DNA of 64,000 nucleotides from Streptomyces atratus (GTDB lineage: Bacteria; Actinomycetota; Actinomycetes; Streptomycetales; Streptomycetaceae): positions 124,001 to 188,000 of the forward strand of contig NZ_FPJO01000012.1 in assembly GCF_900119365.1 (NCBI RefSeq). The letters are read 5' to 3'. Every line of letters starts with the position of its first letter. Within the stretch, counting starts at the first letter, position 1. Positions 1 through 8,453 of the stretch are shown in pieces. Position numbers and translations under genes: made by a program. Below the pieces are notes generated by a model that was not told the origin of the DNA, ran no database searches, and was given only the letters and a program-made list of their open reading frames with translations.

Positions 1-1352
1 AACTTGTTGAGCAGCTGTCCGTACACGCCGAACACACCGACGGCGAGCGGGAAGAGCCCCACCACACCGATGGATTCGACCAGATCGGCCATGCGCCGCA
101 GTCGGACCTGCACATGCTCGGGCGGCTGCACCGCCAGGACGAGCAGCGGCAGCACCGCGGCCACGACCAGCAGGGCGAGCGGTCCGGCGCCCCCGGCGTG
201 CTGCATCCACAGCATGACCAGGCGCACGACCAGGACCGCGGCGGCGGCGAAGAGCGCCACGACCTCGGCGACCAGCGGGAAGGCCCGCGCCCGGGAGAGC
301 AGCACGAGGGCCACCAGCGAGGGCAGTGCCACGGTCCACACGGACGGCTTGTCGGCCAGCGTGAGCAGCCAGCCGCCGGCCGCCGCGGAGACCGCGGTGA
401 CCACCGTCGCCAGGGCGAGGCCGCGGTGGGTGGCCGCCAGCGCGTTGCCCACCTGGTGCCGGCTGACGGAGGCGCCGCCGGAGCGGCGGTCGTCCAGCGC
501 GGTGAGCCCGGAGGCCGCCAGCGCGAGCCGGGGGAGCAGTCCGAGCAGTACGACGGAGAAGACGGCCATGACCGCGCCGAGCCGGGCCAGGTCGTCCTGG
601 ACGGCGGCGACGGCCTCCCACACCACGGTGATCGCGGTGGTGGCGACGGCGCCGATGAGCCCGCCGCGGCCGAGCGGCGAGAAGTAGCCGAGGAGCACCA
701 GCGTCAGGACCAGCGCGGCGGCGACGGCGGCGAGCCGCGCGGTCCCCGACCAGTCGTAGGAGTCCGCGGCGGTCCAGGCGGTGAGGATGCCGAGGCTGCC
801 GGAGGCGAGCAGGAGCGCGGTCGCCAGACCCCGGTTGCCCTGCCCGATCTTCGCGATGAGCGCACCGGCCGCCAGCAGCACCAGCGTGGCGGCCGCGAGG
901 GCGGTGGTCAGCGCATCCAGGGCGAACTCGCGTCGGGCGAGCAGCGCGGCGACCAGCGCGAAGGCCACGGACGCCACACCCGCACTCGTCCGGCGCGCGG
1001 CGGGGCGCCAGCGCCAGGCCTGCAGATCGAGATCGTCGGCCACCAGATCGGTGACGTCGTGCACGACCGGGGCGGGGGGCGCGGAATGGGCCCGGACGAG
1101 CCGGAGCACCGCACCGTCCGCGATCCCCGCCGAGGACAGTGTGCTGTCGTGGGGGAGTGCGGAGCCGTCCGACGTGATCAACTGCCGTGTCATCGGGCGT
1201 GCTGCCGCCCGGTCGTCCAGCAACTGCAGAATGTCCGGCAGCAGCTGCCCGATCGGTGTGTCGGACGGCAGGACGATGTCGGCCCGGCGTCGCTCACCGA
1301 CCAGAGTCACCCGGCTGAGCTGCGCTCGGGAGGTCGTTGCTGTGCTCACCAC
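1..1352 (-). CDS. eccD: EccD-like T7SS integral membrane protein, cut by the window edge
   Basis: The leftward frame is open from the start to position 1, so about 450 residues are visible and the C-terminus is missing. The first 85 residues look like the ubiquitin-like YukD domain (for example VTLVGERRRADIVLPSD), and after about residue 120 the protein becomes a series of strongly hydrophobic helices separated by short Arg-rich loops. A YukD domain followed by many membrane helices is the EccD architecture. EccD forms the membrane-spanning channel part of the actinobacterial type VII secretion complex. The location downstream of esxA/esxB and a toxin gene supports this. The start is uncertain: ATG at 1370 has no ribosome site, while GTG at 1352 or 1349 follows a weak AGG. 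Confidence 0.88.
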   Translation of the reverse strand, partial: MVSTATTSRAQLSRVTLVGERRRADIVLPSDTPIGQLLPDILQLLDDRAAARPMTRQLITSDGSALPHDSTLSSAGIADGAVLRLVRAHSAPPAPVVHDVTDLVADDLDLQAWRWRPAARRTSAGVASVAFALVAALLARREFALDALTTALAAATLVLLAAGALIAKIGQGNRGLATALLLASGSLGILTAWTAADSYDWSGTARLAAVAAALVLTLVLLGYFSPLGRGGLIGAVATTAITVVWEAVAAVQDDLARLGAVMAVFSVVLLGLLPRLALAASGLTALDDRRSGGASVSRHQVGNALAATHRGLALATVVTAVSAAAGGWLLTLADKPSVWTVALPSLVALVLLSRARAFPLVAEVVALFAAAAVLVVRLVMLWMQHAGGAGPLALLVVAAVLPLLVLAVQPPEHVQVRLRRMADLVESIGVVGLFPLAVGVFGVYGQLLNK

Positions 1353-1473
1353 TTTACGGGAACCTATCATCGCGACGTTTTGAGGAGTCGGGCAGCTTGG
1401 CGTGCCCATGCTACTAGCGCCTTCTCGATCCCCTTTGCGGGGAACTCTTTCTGAATTCGCCGGAGTCACCGAG

Positions 1474-1785
1474 TTATTGGGGATTCTTCGCCGAATCCCC
1501 GGATTTCTCCGGTTGAGCCGTTTTCACCGGCTGCTGGTACTGCTGTTCCTGACGCTGCTGCTTCTGCTGTTCGGCCTTCTGCTTCTCCAGCATGTTCTGG
1601 ACAAAGGACCACCCCACGCATCCCGCGCACAGCACGGCGGCGATGGCGATCCCCGCGAACACCTTTCCGAGCCGCTCGTCCGCCGTACGCCGCGCCCGCT
1701 GCGCGCCGAACAGCAGTGCGTCACGCATCCTGCGCCGGCGTACCGCCACCGACTCCAGAAGCTGGCTGTCGTAATCCCGTGCCAT
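1474..1785 (-). CDS. Small single-pass membrane protein of the T7SS locus
   Basis: This 103-residue protein has a basic N-terminus (VRRRRMRD around residue 15-22), one hydrophobic segment at about residues 42-63 (VFAGIAIAAVLCAGCVGW) and a Gln/Lys-rich charged tail. The layout predicts a cytoplasmic N-terminus, one membrane helix and an outer polar tail. It lies directly upstream of eccD in the same direction, as a similar small protein does in the S. coelicolor T7SS cluster as I recall it. No domain name is recognised. A role as an accessory subunit of the secretion machinery is inferred from position only. Confidence 0.75.
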   Translation of the reverse strand: MARDYDSQLLESVAVRRRRMRDALLFGAQRARRTADERLGKVFAGIAIAAVLCAGCVGWSFVQNMLEKQKAEQQKQQRQEQQYQQPVKTAQPEKSGDSAKNPQ

Positions 1786-2039
1786 TCGTCTTGTCGTCCG
1801 TTGCCTCAGTCGTACGTTGCGTCGGTCATGGTCGCTGCATCATCGCCCGTCGGCGCGAGGAACGGCGGCCGGGGCCGGGTCACTCCCGCGCACTCCGGGG
1901 AGCGGCGTATTCCGCATCAGCCGGCGGGCACCGTACGGGAATCCCCCAATTCACTCCTGCAACATAAGGCATGGGTGAGCAGGCAGTACAGCCCAGGTTG
2001 CGGCAGGAGCGAGCACGGCGAACGCGCATTGCGTATTCG

Positions 2040-2834
2040 TCAGGGATCATCCTGCGAGCCGTCGGCCACGGCCTCGTACCAAGCGCACAACGACTCGGCC
2101 ACGGCGTCGAGGAGGCCGCTCCGCGCCGCCTGTGCGATCGTCCCGTCGGAGAACCGCTCCCCGCGCACCACGGCCGTGGCCGCCCGCACCGCGTCGGCCG
2201 GACCCAGCCGTCCGTCGGCGGGCACGGCAGGCGGCGGATTGTCCTGCCACAGGTACGCGGGCGTCACCGCGCCGACGGCGGGCAGCGCGCGCACCAGGCG
2301 TTGGAGCCGCTCGCTGTGGAGCGGGTGGCTCATCCGCCAGGTGCCGTCGGGCTGCTGCCCGCCCTCGGACCACCGCACGGCGCGGTCCTCGTCCGTGAGC
2401 GCGGCGAGCGCCTCCCTCAACTCGCGCCACGCGTCGGCGTTCTCGCGGTCGAGCTGGGCCAGCAGACGCCGGTCGTCGGCCTCGGTGACGACGCGGGCCA
2501 GCTCCCTGAGCGCGGCCAGGGACGGAGCCGCGCTCAGGGAGCCCGGGACGACATGGCTGACCCGCCTCGGGTCCGTGCCACGGGCCAGCTCGGCGAGCGC
2601 GGCCGTGGGGACGAGCCCGCGCGCCTTGGCGGCGTTGAGCTTCGCGGACCACTCAAGCCCTTCGGCGAAGCTGGCCGCGTCACCGGCCGGCCGCAGACAC
2701 CATCCGGCCGCGTCTTCCTCGTCATTGGCCCACAGGTAGCCCATCGCCTCGCCGCGGGAGTTGGCGACGGTGAGGTGGTGGACCGGCCTGTCGGTCGTGT
2801 TGCGGTAACGCGGTGCGTCAGCCCGGTTCACCAT
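2040..2834 (-). CDS. DUF6508-like protein, possible second immunity/accessory gene of the T7SS toxin
   Basis: The protein has 264 residues and no signal peptide or membrane segment. Its last 60 residues, with the pattern VRGERFSDGTIAQAARSG followed by LDAVAESLCAWY, resemble the DUF6508 family as I remember it. The N-terminal half (YLWANDEEDAAGW) is of a type seen in streptomycete hypothetical proteins. It starts at an ATG behind AGGAGTGAG and lies 35 nt after the preceding gene, so it is probably cotranscribed with the toxin. Its function is not known. Position downstream of a polymorphic toxin makes immunity or toxin accessory function possible. Confidence 0.7.
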   Translation of the reverse strand: MVNRADAPRYRNTTDRPVHHLTVANSRGEAMGYLWANDEEDAAGWCLRPAGDAASFAEGLEWSAKLNAAKARGLVPTAALAELARGTDPRRVSHVVPGSLSAAPSLAALRELARVVTEADDRRLLAQLDRENADAWRELREALAALTDEDRAVRWSEGGQQPDGTWRMSHPLHSERLQRLVRALPAVGAVTPAYLWQDNPPPAVPADGRLGPADAVRAATAVVRGERFSDGTIAQAARSGLLDAVAESLCAWYEAVADGSQDDP

Positions 2835-2869
2835 GACTCACTCCTGCCCCGGACCGCCTGGTTCTCGGT

Positions 2870-3634
2870 TCATCGGGATCCGGTGAGCCTCTTCGTCGTC
2901 GATTCGATGAAGGCGGCGGCCTCGATCTCGGTGATCTGGACGTGGTCGACCTCGTTGTGGCCGAGTTCGTACAACCTGAGGTATTCCGTCGGTTCCCAGC
3001 GGAGGTTGCGCGTGAACGCCTCGTCGTACGTCCGGCCGTCGTCGACCCGGCGCCGGACGATACCGCGCGGGCTGCTTCGCGGGTAGCCTTCGCTGATCTT
3101 CGCGTAATACGTGATCTCGCCCTCGGCATCAAGAGCGTCGAGCGTGGCCGGTGCGAGCGTGAGGAAAGGGGGCGCGGAGAGGTAGCTCGACAGCTCCGCA
3201 AGCTGGATCATCGCACCATTGAGGTCGATGAACTCCTCGACGAAGAACCCGCCGCCCCGTTCGTACAGGGCCAGCAGCGGCTCGTAGGGATCCGGGAGAT
3301 CCGGCAGGTCGACCTTGCTCTCGGCACCGAGCGCCGCCCAGCGGACAGCCCCCCGGCACGTCGTTTCGACCGAGAAGGGGCCGACACCTCTCAGGACCTC
3401 GTCGAGCTCGGCGGCGATGTCGTCGGGTGTCTGGACGGTGGGGTCGACATGCTCCGCCAGGTCGAAGAACGGCCAGGACTGCTCGGCACCGTAGTGGTGC
3501 GCCCAGAGAGCTGCCCGGCGCAGGTACTCCCGCATCAGGCGTGCGCGGGAGTTCTCGTGGCGGTAGGCCTCGTCCACATCGGACCAGTCGACGGCACGCA
3601 GTCGCTCAAGCACCGGGCGTGCGGGATGAGTCAC
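2870..3634 (-). CDS. Putative immunity protein for the upstream T7SS toxin
   Basis: This 254-residue cytoplasmic-looking protein begins with a GTG that overlaps the toxin stop codon (GTGA at 3631-3634), so the two are translationally coupled. It is acidic, has no export signal, and is rich in aromatic residues. These traits fit a cognate immunity protein. No Pfam family is recognised. The conserved-looking stretches EEFIDLNGAMIQLAELSSYL and YYAKISEGYPR could serve as search seeds, but no catalytic motif is apparent. The immunity assignment rests on gene order and coupling, which is the standard arrangement in polymorphic toxin systems. Confidence 0.68.
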   Translation of the reverse strand: MTHPARPVLERLRAVDWSDVDEAYRHENSRARLMREYLRRAALWAHHYGAEQSWPFFDLAEHVDPTVQTPDDIAAELDEVLRGVGPFSVETTCRGAVRWAALGAESKVDLPDLPDPYEPLLALYERGGGFFVEEFIDLNGAMIQLAELSSYLSAPPFLTLAPATLDALDAEGEITYYAKISEGYPRSSPRGIVRRRVDDGRTYDEAFTRNLRWEPTEYLRLYELGHNEVDHVQITEIEAAAFIESTTKRLTGSR

Positions 3635-6600
3635 TTGAGGTCCAGCCCCTTTGCTCGAAGTTCCTGGAAGATACCCTTCACCAGGTCGTCGATATTCGAC
3701 AAATCGTCCGCCAGCGTCACCTTGGGATGCTTGAGCCCCAGCCGCTGCCAGGCCCCTCCGAAGCCGCCGCGCACAGGGTTGGGCGACAAGTCATGGGCAC
3801 CGGCCGCACTGAGACTCTTGGGTGACCGCCGGCTGTAGGTCCCGTCCTCGTCCAGGCGCCACAGCCCCGTCTGGTCGTGGAGGTACGGCAGGCCGGACTT
3901 CATCAGCTGGCTCTCGACGTACTCGTGCGTCATGAGGTTCTTGAACTCGGCGATCTTCGCCTCGGAGAGGGTGCCCTTCCGCGCTCCGTCCCACATCGCC
4001 GCGATGTCGTCCCGCGGTGTGAAGAGCCCACGCCTCACGTCGCCGGGCTGCACGACAACATCGTGCTGCGAGCGGATCATGTGGCTCTTCACTTCGCGGA
4101 GCACGGACTCGTCGACACCGGTGTTCCGCGCCATTTCCGGCAGGTCGACATGGTTCGGTGTGGCCCGCAGCTGCTCGTAGATCCCGGCCGCGTAATCCGA
4201 GGGCTGATGCACCCAGCCGGCGCCGCTCCAGCCGCCGTTGGGGCCGTGGGTGTACGGACCGCCGTCGTCGTCGGCCCGCGCTCCGTCCGCCGCATCGTCC
4301 CCGGCGTCCGCGGCGTCGTCTCCGACGTGTGTGGCGTCGTCACCCACGTGTGCTGCGTCATCGCCCAGGCGTCCGACGTCGTCTCCCACCGACCCGACAC
4401 CGTGGGCTGTCGAGTCCACGTCCCTGCCGAGTGCGGACACGACGTCGTCGACGCTGCGCCCGCCGATCGTGATGGCACCCGCGTCGTGCGGCACCGGCAC
4501 CTTGCCGAAGAGCTCCGACTGCTCGGCCTTGATCGCGGCCAGTTCGTCCGGGGAGACGCCGGGCAGGCGCTCCTTCTCGTACAGGACGTGGCCGTCCATC
4601 TTGGCCGCGAAGCTGTCCGCGGTGTGGAACTGCAACTCGAAGGTCTGACCGCTGATCGGGTCGCGCCAGGTCGAGTTGATGCCCTTGTAGCCGGTGGAGT
4701 CCCAGGTGTTCTTGAACGTGACGTTCTCGAAGCCCTTGGCCTGCAGGTCGTCGATCGCCTGCTGTACACCGTGGGTGTAGCTGTTGCTCGGTACCTCCAT
4801 CGTGTAGCGGATGGAGTCCTTGATGTCGCCGAGGGCCCGAGCGGGGTCCATGCCGACGTCTTCGAGCATGTCCGTGGCGAGCTTGCGCTTGAGCGAGTCC
4901 TCGCCCTTGAGGCGGTACTCGAGGCCGATCAGCTTACCGTTGTCGACCTTGCCCGCGATGCCCTGCATCGACTCGGTGATACGCGGTTCCGCCTCGGTGG
5001 ACCGGCGCATGAAGTCGTCGGCCGCCGCGTTCGCCTCGCGGTCCAGGCGCAGACCGTTCTCGCCCGCCCAGGAACCGTCGGACAGGTTGCCCCGGGGGCC
5101 GTCGGGGACGACCCCGCCGGGAACGCCGCCGTCGCCGCCATGAGGGGGGCCCGGAAGGTCGGATCCGGGACCGTCCGGAACGTGGTCGCCGCCCGTGGAC
5201 GGCCCGTCGTGGCCGTGGCTTCCGGGACCGTCGTGACCGCCGCCGTGACCGCCGTTGCCGTCGCCGTGGTGTCCGCCGGTGGACGGTTCGTGGCCGGCGG
5301 AGGGGCCGCGCCCGAGGTCGTCCGTGTGGCCTCCGGGCAGGTGGTCGCCGGTGTGGCTGGCCGGCAGGTCGTTGCCGAAACGGCCGGTGTCGCCGAGGTC
5401 GCCGCCGAGGTGGACGGCGTTGTCGCCGACGTGGGCCGATACGTCGGCGGTGTGGGCGCCGACGCCGACCAGGGCGGGTTCCCTGACCGGGCTGTTGGTG
5501 TGCGGGGTGTCCGTGTGCGTGACGTCGGGCGAGGGCTCGACGGCGGCGTCGTCGGCCTTCTGGACGATGTCGCCGTGTTCGTCGAGGAGGTTGCCTTCGT
5601 TGTCGAAGTACTGGACGGGCACGTCGGCGTGGGTGGGGAGTTTGGTGGTGCCTTCGGGTAGGACGGGGACGCCGTCGGGAAGTTTGACGTTGCCGTCGGG
5701 GAGTTTGACGCCGCCTTCGGGGATGGCGGCGCCTTCGGGGAGATGGACGGTGCCGTCGGGGAGGTGGATCGTGCCTTCGGGCAGGCTGATCGCGTCGTCG
5801 GGGAGCCTGGGGATCTCGATGTTGGTGATGCCCTTGAGGCCCTTGGTGATGTCGCCGATCTTGGACAGGCCCGCGCCGGCGCCCTTGGCGATGTAGGTCA
5901 TGGGGTCGATGACCTTGCCGGCCTTGCCCGCGACGGACAGGACCTTCGCGACCGCGCCGGCCTTCCCGGCCCCTGCGGCGGCGCCGCCGGCGCCTCCGGT
6001 GAACACGGTGGTCAGGACGTTGAACGTGACGGCGCCGGCTGCCCGGCCGGGGTTCTTGCCCCACTCGTCCCACGCGACCAGGGCCTTGCCGGTCTCCTTC
6101 ATCGCGGTGCGTGAGTCGCGGAGCCAAGAGGGCAGTTTGTCGTCGGGCAGGGTCCAGAACAGGGTGCTGGCGCCGGGGACGGCGCTGATGACGAGGCCGG
6201 TCGCGAGCTGGGCCAGGCCCTTCCAGGCCTGTCCCATGGCGTCCCAGCCACCGAACCCGACCAGGGTTCCCAGGCCCTTGATGGTGCCCCAGATCCCGTC
6301 GACGATCAGTCCGTCCCAGACGAACGACTTGACCCAGTGGCCGACTTCGTACCAGTGGTGCTTCTCCTCGACCGGGTCGCCCCAGGGAAGCTTCGCGTTC
6401 TTCAGGTCGTCCGCGTTGAACCCGTACTGGTCCTTGCGTTCGGACCCGTCCCCGGCGACCATCTGTGTTCCGCCGAACAATGCGGTGATCTTGTTGTGAC
6501 AGGTGCGTTCGGCGGCCCAGAACGCGGCGACGGTCGCGGTGATGTCATCGCGGAGCTTGTTGTGCTCCTCGACCTTGTCCCCGTCGTACTCCCACTCGTC

Positions 6601-6939
6601 GTCGTCCTTGTTGTCGTTCACGAACGTCGTCGCGTCCGTCTTGAGCTGCGCGAGCTTCGTGACCAGCGGACGGATCTCCGTCGCGTAGTCCGACAACGAG
6701 GAGGCGACCTTCTCCAGATCGTCCGCGAAACCGTCCGCCCGGTCCTGTACCGGCTTCGTCGACGCGAACAACTGCTCCGCTTCCGGAGCCTTGTAGTACG
6801 CCGACAGCGCCTGGAAATGGGTATGGACGGACGAACCGGTGTCCCGGATATGACCCGCATCGGTCTTCAGACTCGCATGGTCCTTCTCCAGCTGACCCAG
6901 ATCACCCGTGTACTGCGGAATCGCCTCAGGCTTGATCAC
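3631..6939 (-). CDS. T7SS-type polymorphic toxin with internal RelA/SpoT-like domain
   Basis: The 1102-residue protein starts at a GTG overlapping the stop of the DUF6507 gene. Domains in order: a helical WXG/ESX-like N-terminus (1-160); a Gly/Ala hydrophobic segment (about 220-370); short LP-D/E-G repeats (about 383-436); a His/Gly/Asp-rich linker (about 500-625); a RelA/SpoT-like domain (about 640-800); DDAAHVG-type repeats; and a distinct C-terminal domain (about 905-1102). The Rel-like domain keeps R676-x-K678-x3-S682-x3-K686, the synthetase nucleotide-binding pattern, plus D705, R711, a GYKG loop at 750-753 and E768 in FELQFHT. The C-terminal domain has a THEYVE motif (H1005, E1006, E1009) and is not assigned. 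Pyrophosphorylation of a nucleotide is inferred from the motif, and export through the adjacent T7SS is inferred from context. Confidence 0.8.
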   Translation of the reverse strand: MIKPEAIPQYTGDLGQLEKDHASLKTDAGHIRDTGSSVHTHFQALSAYYKAPEAEQLFASTKPVQDRADGFADDLEKVASSLSDYATEIRPLVTKLAQLKTDATTFVNDNKDDDEWEYDGDKVEEHNKLRDDITATVAAFWAAERTCHNKITALFGGTQMVAGDGSERKDQYGFNADDLKNAKLPWGDPVEEKHHWYEVGHWVKSFVWDGLIVDGIWGTIKGLGTLVGFGGWDAMGQAWKGLAQLATGLVISAVPGASTLFWTLPDDKLPSWLRDSRTAMKETGKALVAWDEWGKNPGRAAGAVTFNVLTTVFTGGAGGAAAGAGKAGAVAKVLSVAGKAGKVIDPMTYIAKGAGAGLSKIGDITKGLKGITNIEIPRLPDDAISLPEGTIHLPDGTVHLPEGAAIPEGGVKLPDGNVKLPDGVPVLPEGTTKLPTHADVPVQYFDNEGNLLDEHGDIVQKADDAAVEPSPDVTHTDTPHTNSPVREPALVGVGAHTADVSAHVGDNAVHLGGDLGDTGRFGNDLPASHTGDHLPGGHTDDLGRGPSAGHEPSTGGHHGDGNGGHGGGHDGPGSHGHDGPSTGGDHVPDGPGSDLPGPPHGGDGGVPGGVVPDGPRGNLSDGSWAGENGLRLDREANAAADDFMRRSTEAEPRITESMQGIAGKVDNGKLIGLEYRLKGEDSLKRKLATDMLEDVGMDPARALGDIKDSIRYTMEVPSNSYTHGVQQAIDDLQAKGFENVTFKNTWDSTGYKGINSTWRDPISGQTFELQFHTADSFAAKMDGHVLYEKERLPGVSPDELAAIKAEQSELFGKVPVPHDAGAITIGGRSVDDVVSALGRDVDSTAHGVGSVGDDVGRLGDDAAHVGDDATHVGDDAADAGDDAADGARADDDGGPYTHGPNGGWSGAGWVHQPSDYAAGIYEQLRATPNHVDLPEMARNTGVDESVLREVKSHMIRSQHDVVVQPGDVRRGLFTPRDDIAAMWDGARKGTLSEAKIAEFKNLMTHEYVESQLMKSGLPYLHDQTGLWRLDEDGTYSRRSPKSLSAAGAHDLSPNPVRGGFGGAWQRLGLKHPKVTLADDLSNIDDLVKGIFQELRAKGLDLK

Positions 6940-7343
6940 CGCGACTGCACCCCCGGCTTCTTCGGATCCAGATCCACCGCACCGAGCGCCTTGCGCTGTG
7001 CCTCGGCGGCCATGTCGAGGTCACCGTTCAGGTACGCGGTCGTGGCGTCCACCGCACCGGTCAGGGACTTGCCCGCGCGTGCCGCGATGAACTTCAGGTC
7101 CGGGGTGGTGTGCTCGGCGAACTTCGACAGCGCCAGCGCGACCAGACCACCCACGGCCTGCTCCCCGCCCTTGCCGCCACCGCCGTCGCCGCCGCCCTCG
7201 GCACTGATCGTGCCCGCACTCGACGCCGCCGACGACAGATGATCCCCGTACGACGTCGCGTGTGTCTGAATCTTCGACGCGACCTCACCCGTCGTCTTCA
7301 GCACACCCTGAATACCTTGCGGCTTCAGATCCCACCCGGTCAT
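6936..7343 (-). CDS. DUF6507 family T7SS-associated protein
   Basis: This 135-residue protein resembles the DUF6507 family (N-terminal MTGWDLKPQGIQGVL), small helical proteins found next to streptomycete esx genes. It contains two helical blocks separated by a Gly-rich loop (GGGDGGGGKGG near residue 50). The layout recalls a helical hairpin, so it may be a secreted partner or targeting factor for the toxin, much as small helical partners accompany LXG toxins in Firmicutes. That role is inference. Its stop overlaps the toxin GTG start (6936-6939), which indicates translational coupling. Confidence 0.75.
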   Translation of the reverse strand: MTGWDLKPQGIQGVLKTTGEVASKIQTHATSYGDHLSSAASSAGTISAEGGGDGGGGKGGEQAVGGLVALALSKFAEHTTPDLKFIAARAGKSLTGAVDATTAYLNGDLDMAAEAQRKALGAVDLDPKKPGVQSR

Positions 7344-7410
7344 GCGCTACCTCATGCTCCCCGTTACCGCCCCGACCCCGAACCCACCCCAGGCAGGTTT
7401 CCCGGGCGAG

Positions 7411-7722
7411 TCAGCCGATGTTGTCGACCGCTGCCTTCGCGCGCGTGATCGTGTGCTGCGCCGTGCCGTCGTTCTTCTCCAGCGTCGTCTTCAGCAGCTG
7501 GATGATGTTCTTGACCTCCTGCGAGGAACGGTTCCACCGCAGTTCCTTGCCGTGGTACTCGTCCGCCACCCCGTCGGCCGCGAAGTCCGCCATCGCCGCC
7601 TTCACCTGGCCGTCGCGCGCGGCGATCACTTCCTCCAGCCGCGCGATCACCACCTGGATGTTGCCCTGCGCGTCCGCGGACGCACCCGTGTCGTACGCGC
7701 GACGGTCACCGTTACCAGCCAT
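7411..7722 (-). CDS. esxB: EsxB-like ESAT-6/WXG100 family protein
   Basis: This 103-residue all-helical protein matches the small secreted ESAT-6-type proteins of Streptomyces. The turn between the two helices carries W-N-R (around residue 63, LRWNRSS) in place of the classic W-x-G. It has the usual length of about 100 residues, no signal peptide, and lies immediately downstream of esxA, as in the S. coelicolor esxBA locus. ESAT-6 proteins are secreted as helical-hairpin dimers by T7SS and help drive transport. The 67-nt gap after it separates it from the DUF6507 gene, still in the same direction. Confidence 0.85.
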   Translation of the reverse strand: MAGNGDRRAYDTGASADAQGNIQVVIARLEEVIAARDGQVKAAMADFAADGVADEYHGKELRWNRSSQEVKNIIQLLKTTLEKNDGTAQHTITRAKAAVDNIG

Positions 7723-7743
7723 CAGAAACCAACCCCCCGTTTG

Positions 7744-8076
7744 TTACCGGCCGCCGAAGCGTGCCGCGTCGAAATTCGCCGCGGACATCTGCTGCCGCGC
7801 GTTGTCACCCTGCTCCTGGTCACCCGAACCGAACGCCTGCTCCATCCCCGACTGACCACCGAGGAGAGCCGACAGCGAACCGTTCAACGCCGCCGTGATC
7901 TCGTCCGACCTGCTCTTGAACGAGTCGAACGCCGCACGCCCCGCACCGTGGAACTTCCCCTCCAACGGCGCCGCCGCCTGAACCAACTGACGGATCAACG
8001 TGCCCAGATCATCACTCGACCCACGCGACTTCGACGACAGATTCGTCAGAACCTGCGCCCCCATGTCGAACTTCAT
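7744..8076 (-). CDS. esxA: EsxA-like WXG100 family T7SS target
   Basis: This 110-residue helical protein begins with MKFDMGAQ behind an AAGGGGATTGA ribosome site. The central turn reads GAGRAAF, the streptomycete EsxA counterpart of W-x-G, and the protein contains no tryptophan. Length, gene order (esxA then esxB 21 nt later) and the nearby eccD support the assignment. EsxA and EsxB are expected to form the core secreted heterodimer of the T7SS. This is the first gene of the leftward operon, so the promoter should lie in the 8077-8450 gap. Confidence 0.85.
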   Translation of the reverse strand: MKFDMGAQVLTNLSSKSRGSSDDLGTLIRQLVQAAAPLEGKFHGAGRAAFDSFKSRSDEITAALNGSLSALLGGQSGMEQAFGSGDQEQGDNARQQMSAANFDAARFGGR

Positions 8077-8453
8077 TCAATCCCCTTGCCGAGCTCGAGC
8101 AAACAAATGTTCTGACCATGCCTATCAACTCCCCGGGTCCGGAGGCAATTGGGGCCTATGGTGCTGTTGAGAGGCTGTGACAGAACCATCGGTGATCCGG
8201 TGCGGGCAAGGAGAGCCGAACACGGAGCGCTTGCCCCGGCACGGCGTGCGCACGATCACAGCCGCTGCCGCCGCTCGGTCGCCGCCGGACGGATCTGGTC
8301 CCGCCGGGGCGCCGGTTGCTCACGCTCTGAGACAGAATGCCGTTTGGCACAAGCCGTGTCGCCGCCGGCCACTATCCACTTCCGCGCCTGCTGCACAGCT
8401 GTTTCACGTCCGCACCGTGTGTGCGGACCGCGCGACGACTCCTGGAGTGCAGA
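8077..8453. other. Intergenic region between divergent esxA and P450 genes
   Basis: These 377 bases hold the promoters of both divergent transcription units. The first 80 bases next to esxA are less GC-rich than the rest. I see no convincing small gene, RNA gene or long inverted repeat. The P450 frame stays open upstream to 8337, but that extension lacks a ribosome site and P450-like sequence. Confidence 0.5.

Noticed and set aside
114..1454. 446-codon plus-strand frame
   Set aside because: It lies antisense to eccD and encodes a Gly/Arg/Gln-rich sequence without domain features, typical of high-GC shadow frames.
3877..5661. 594-codon plus-strand frame
   Set aside because: Antisense to the toxin gene. 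Its Val/Gly-rich periodic sequence mirrors the repeats on the coding strand.
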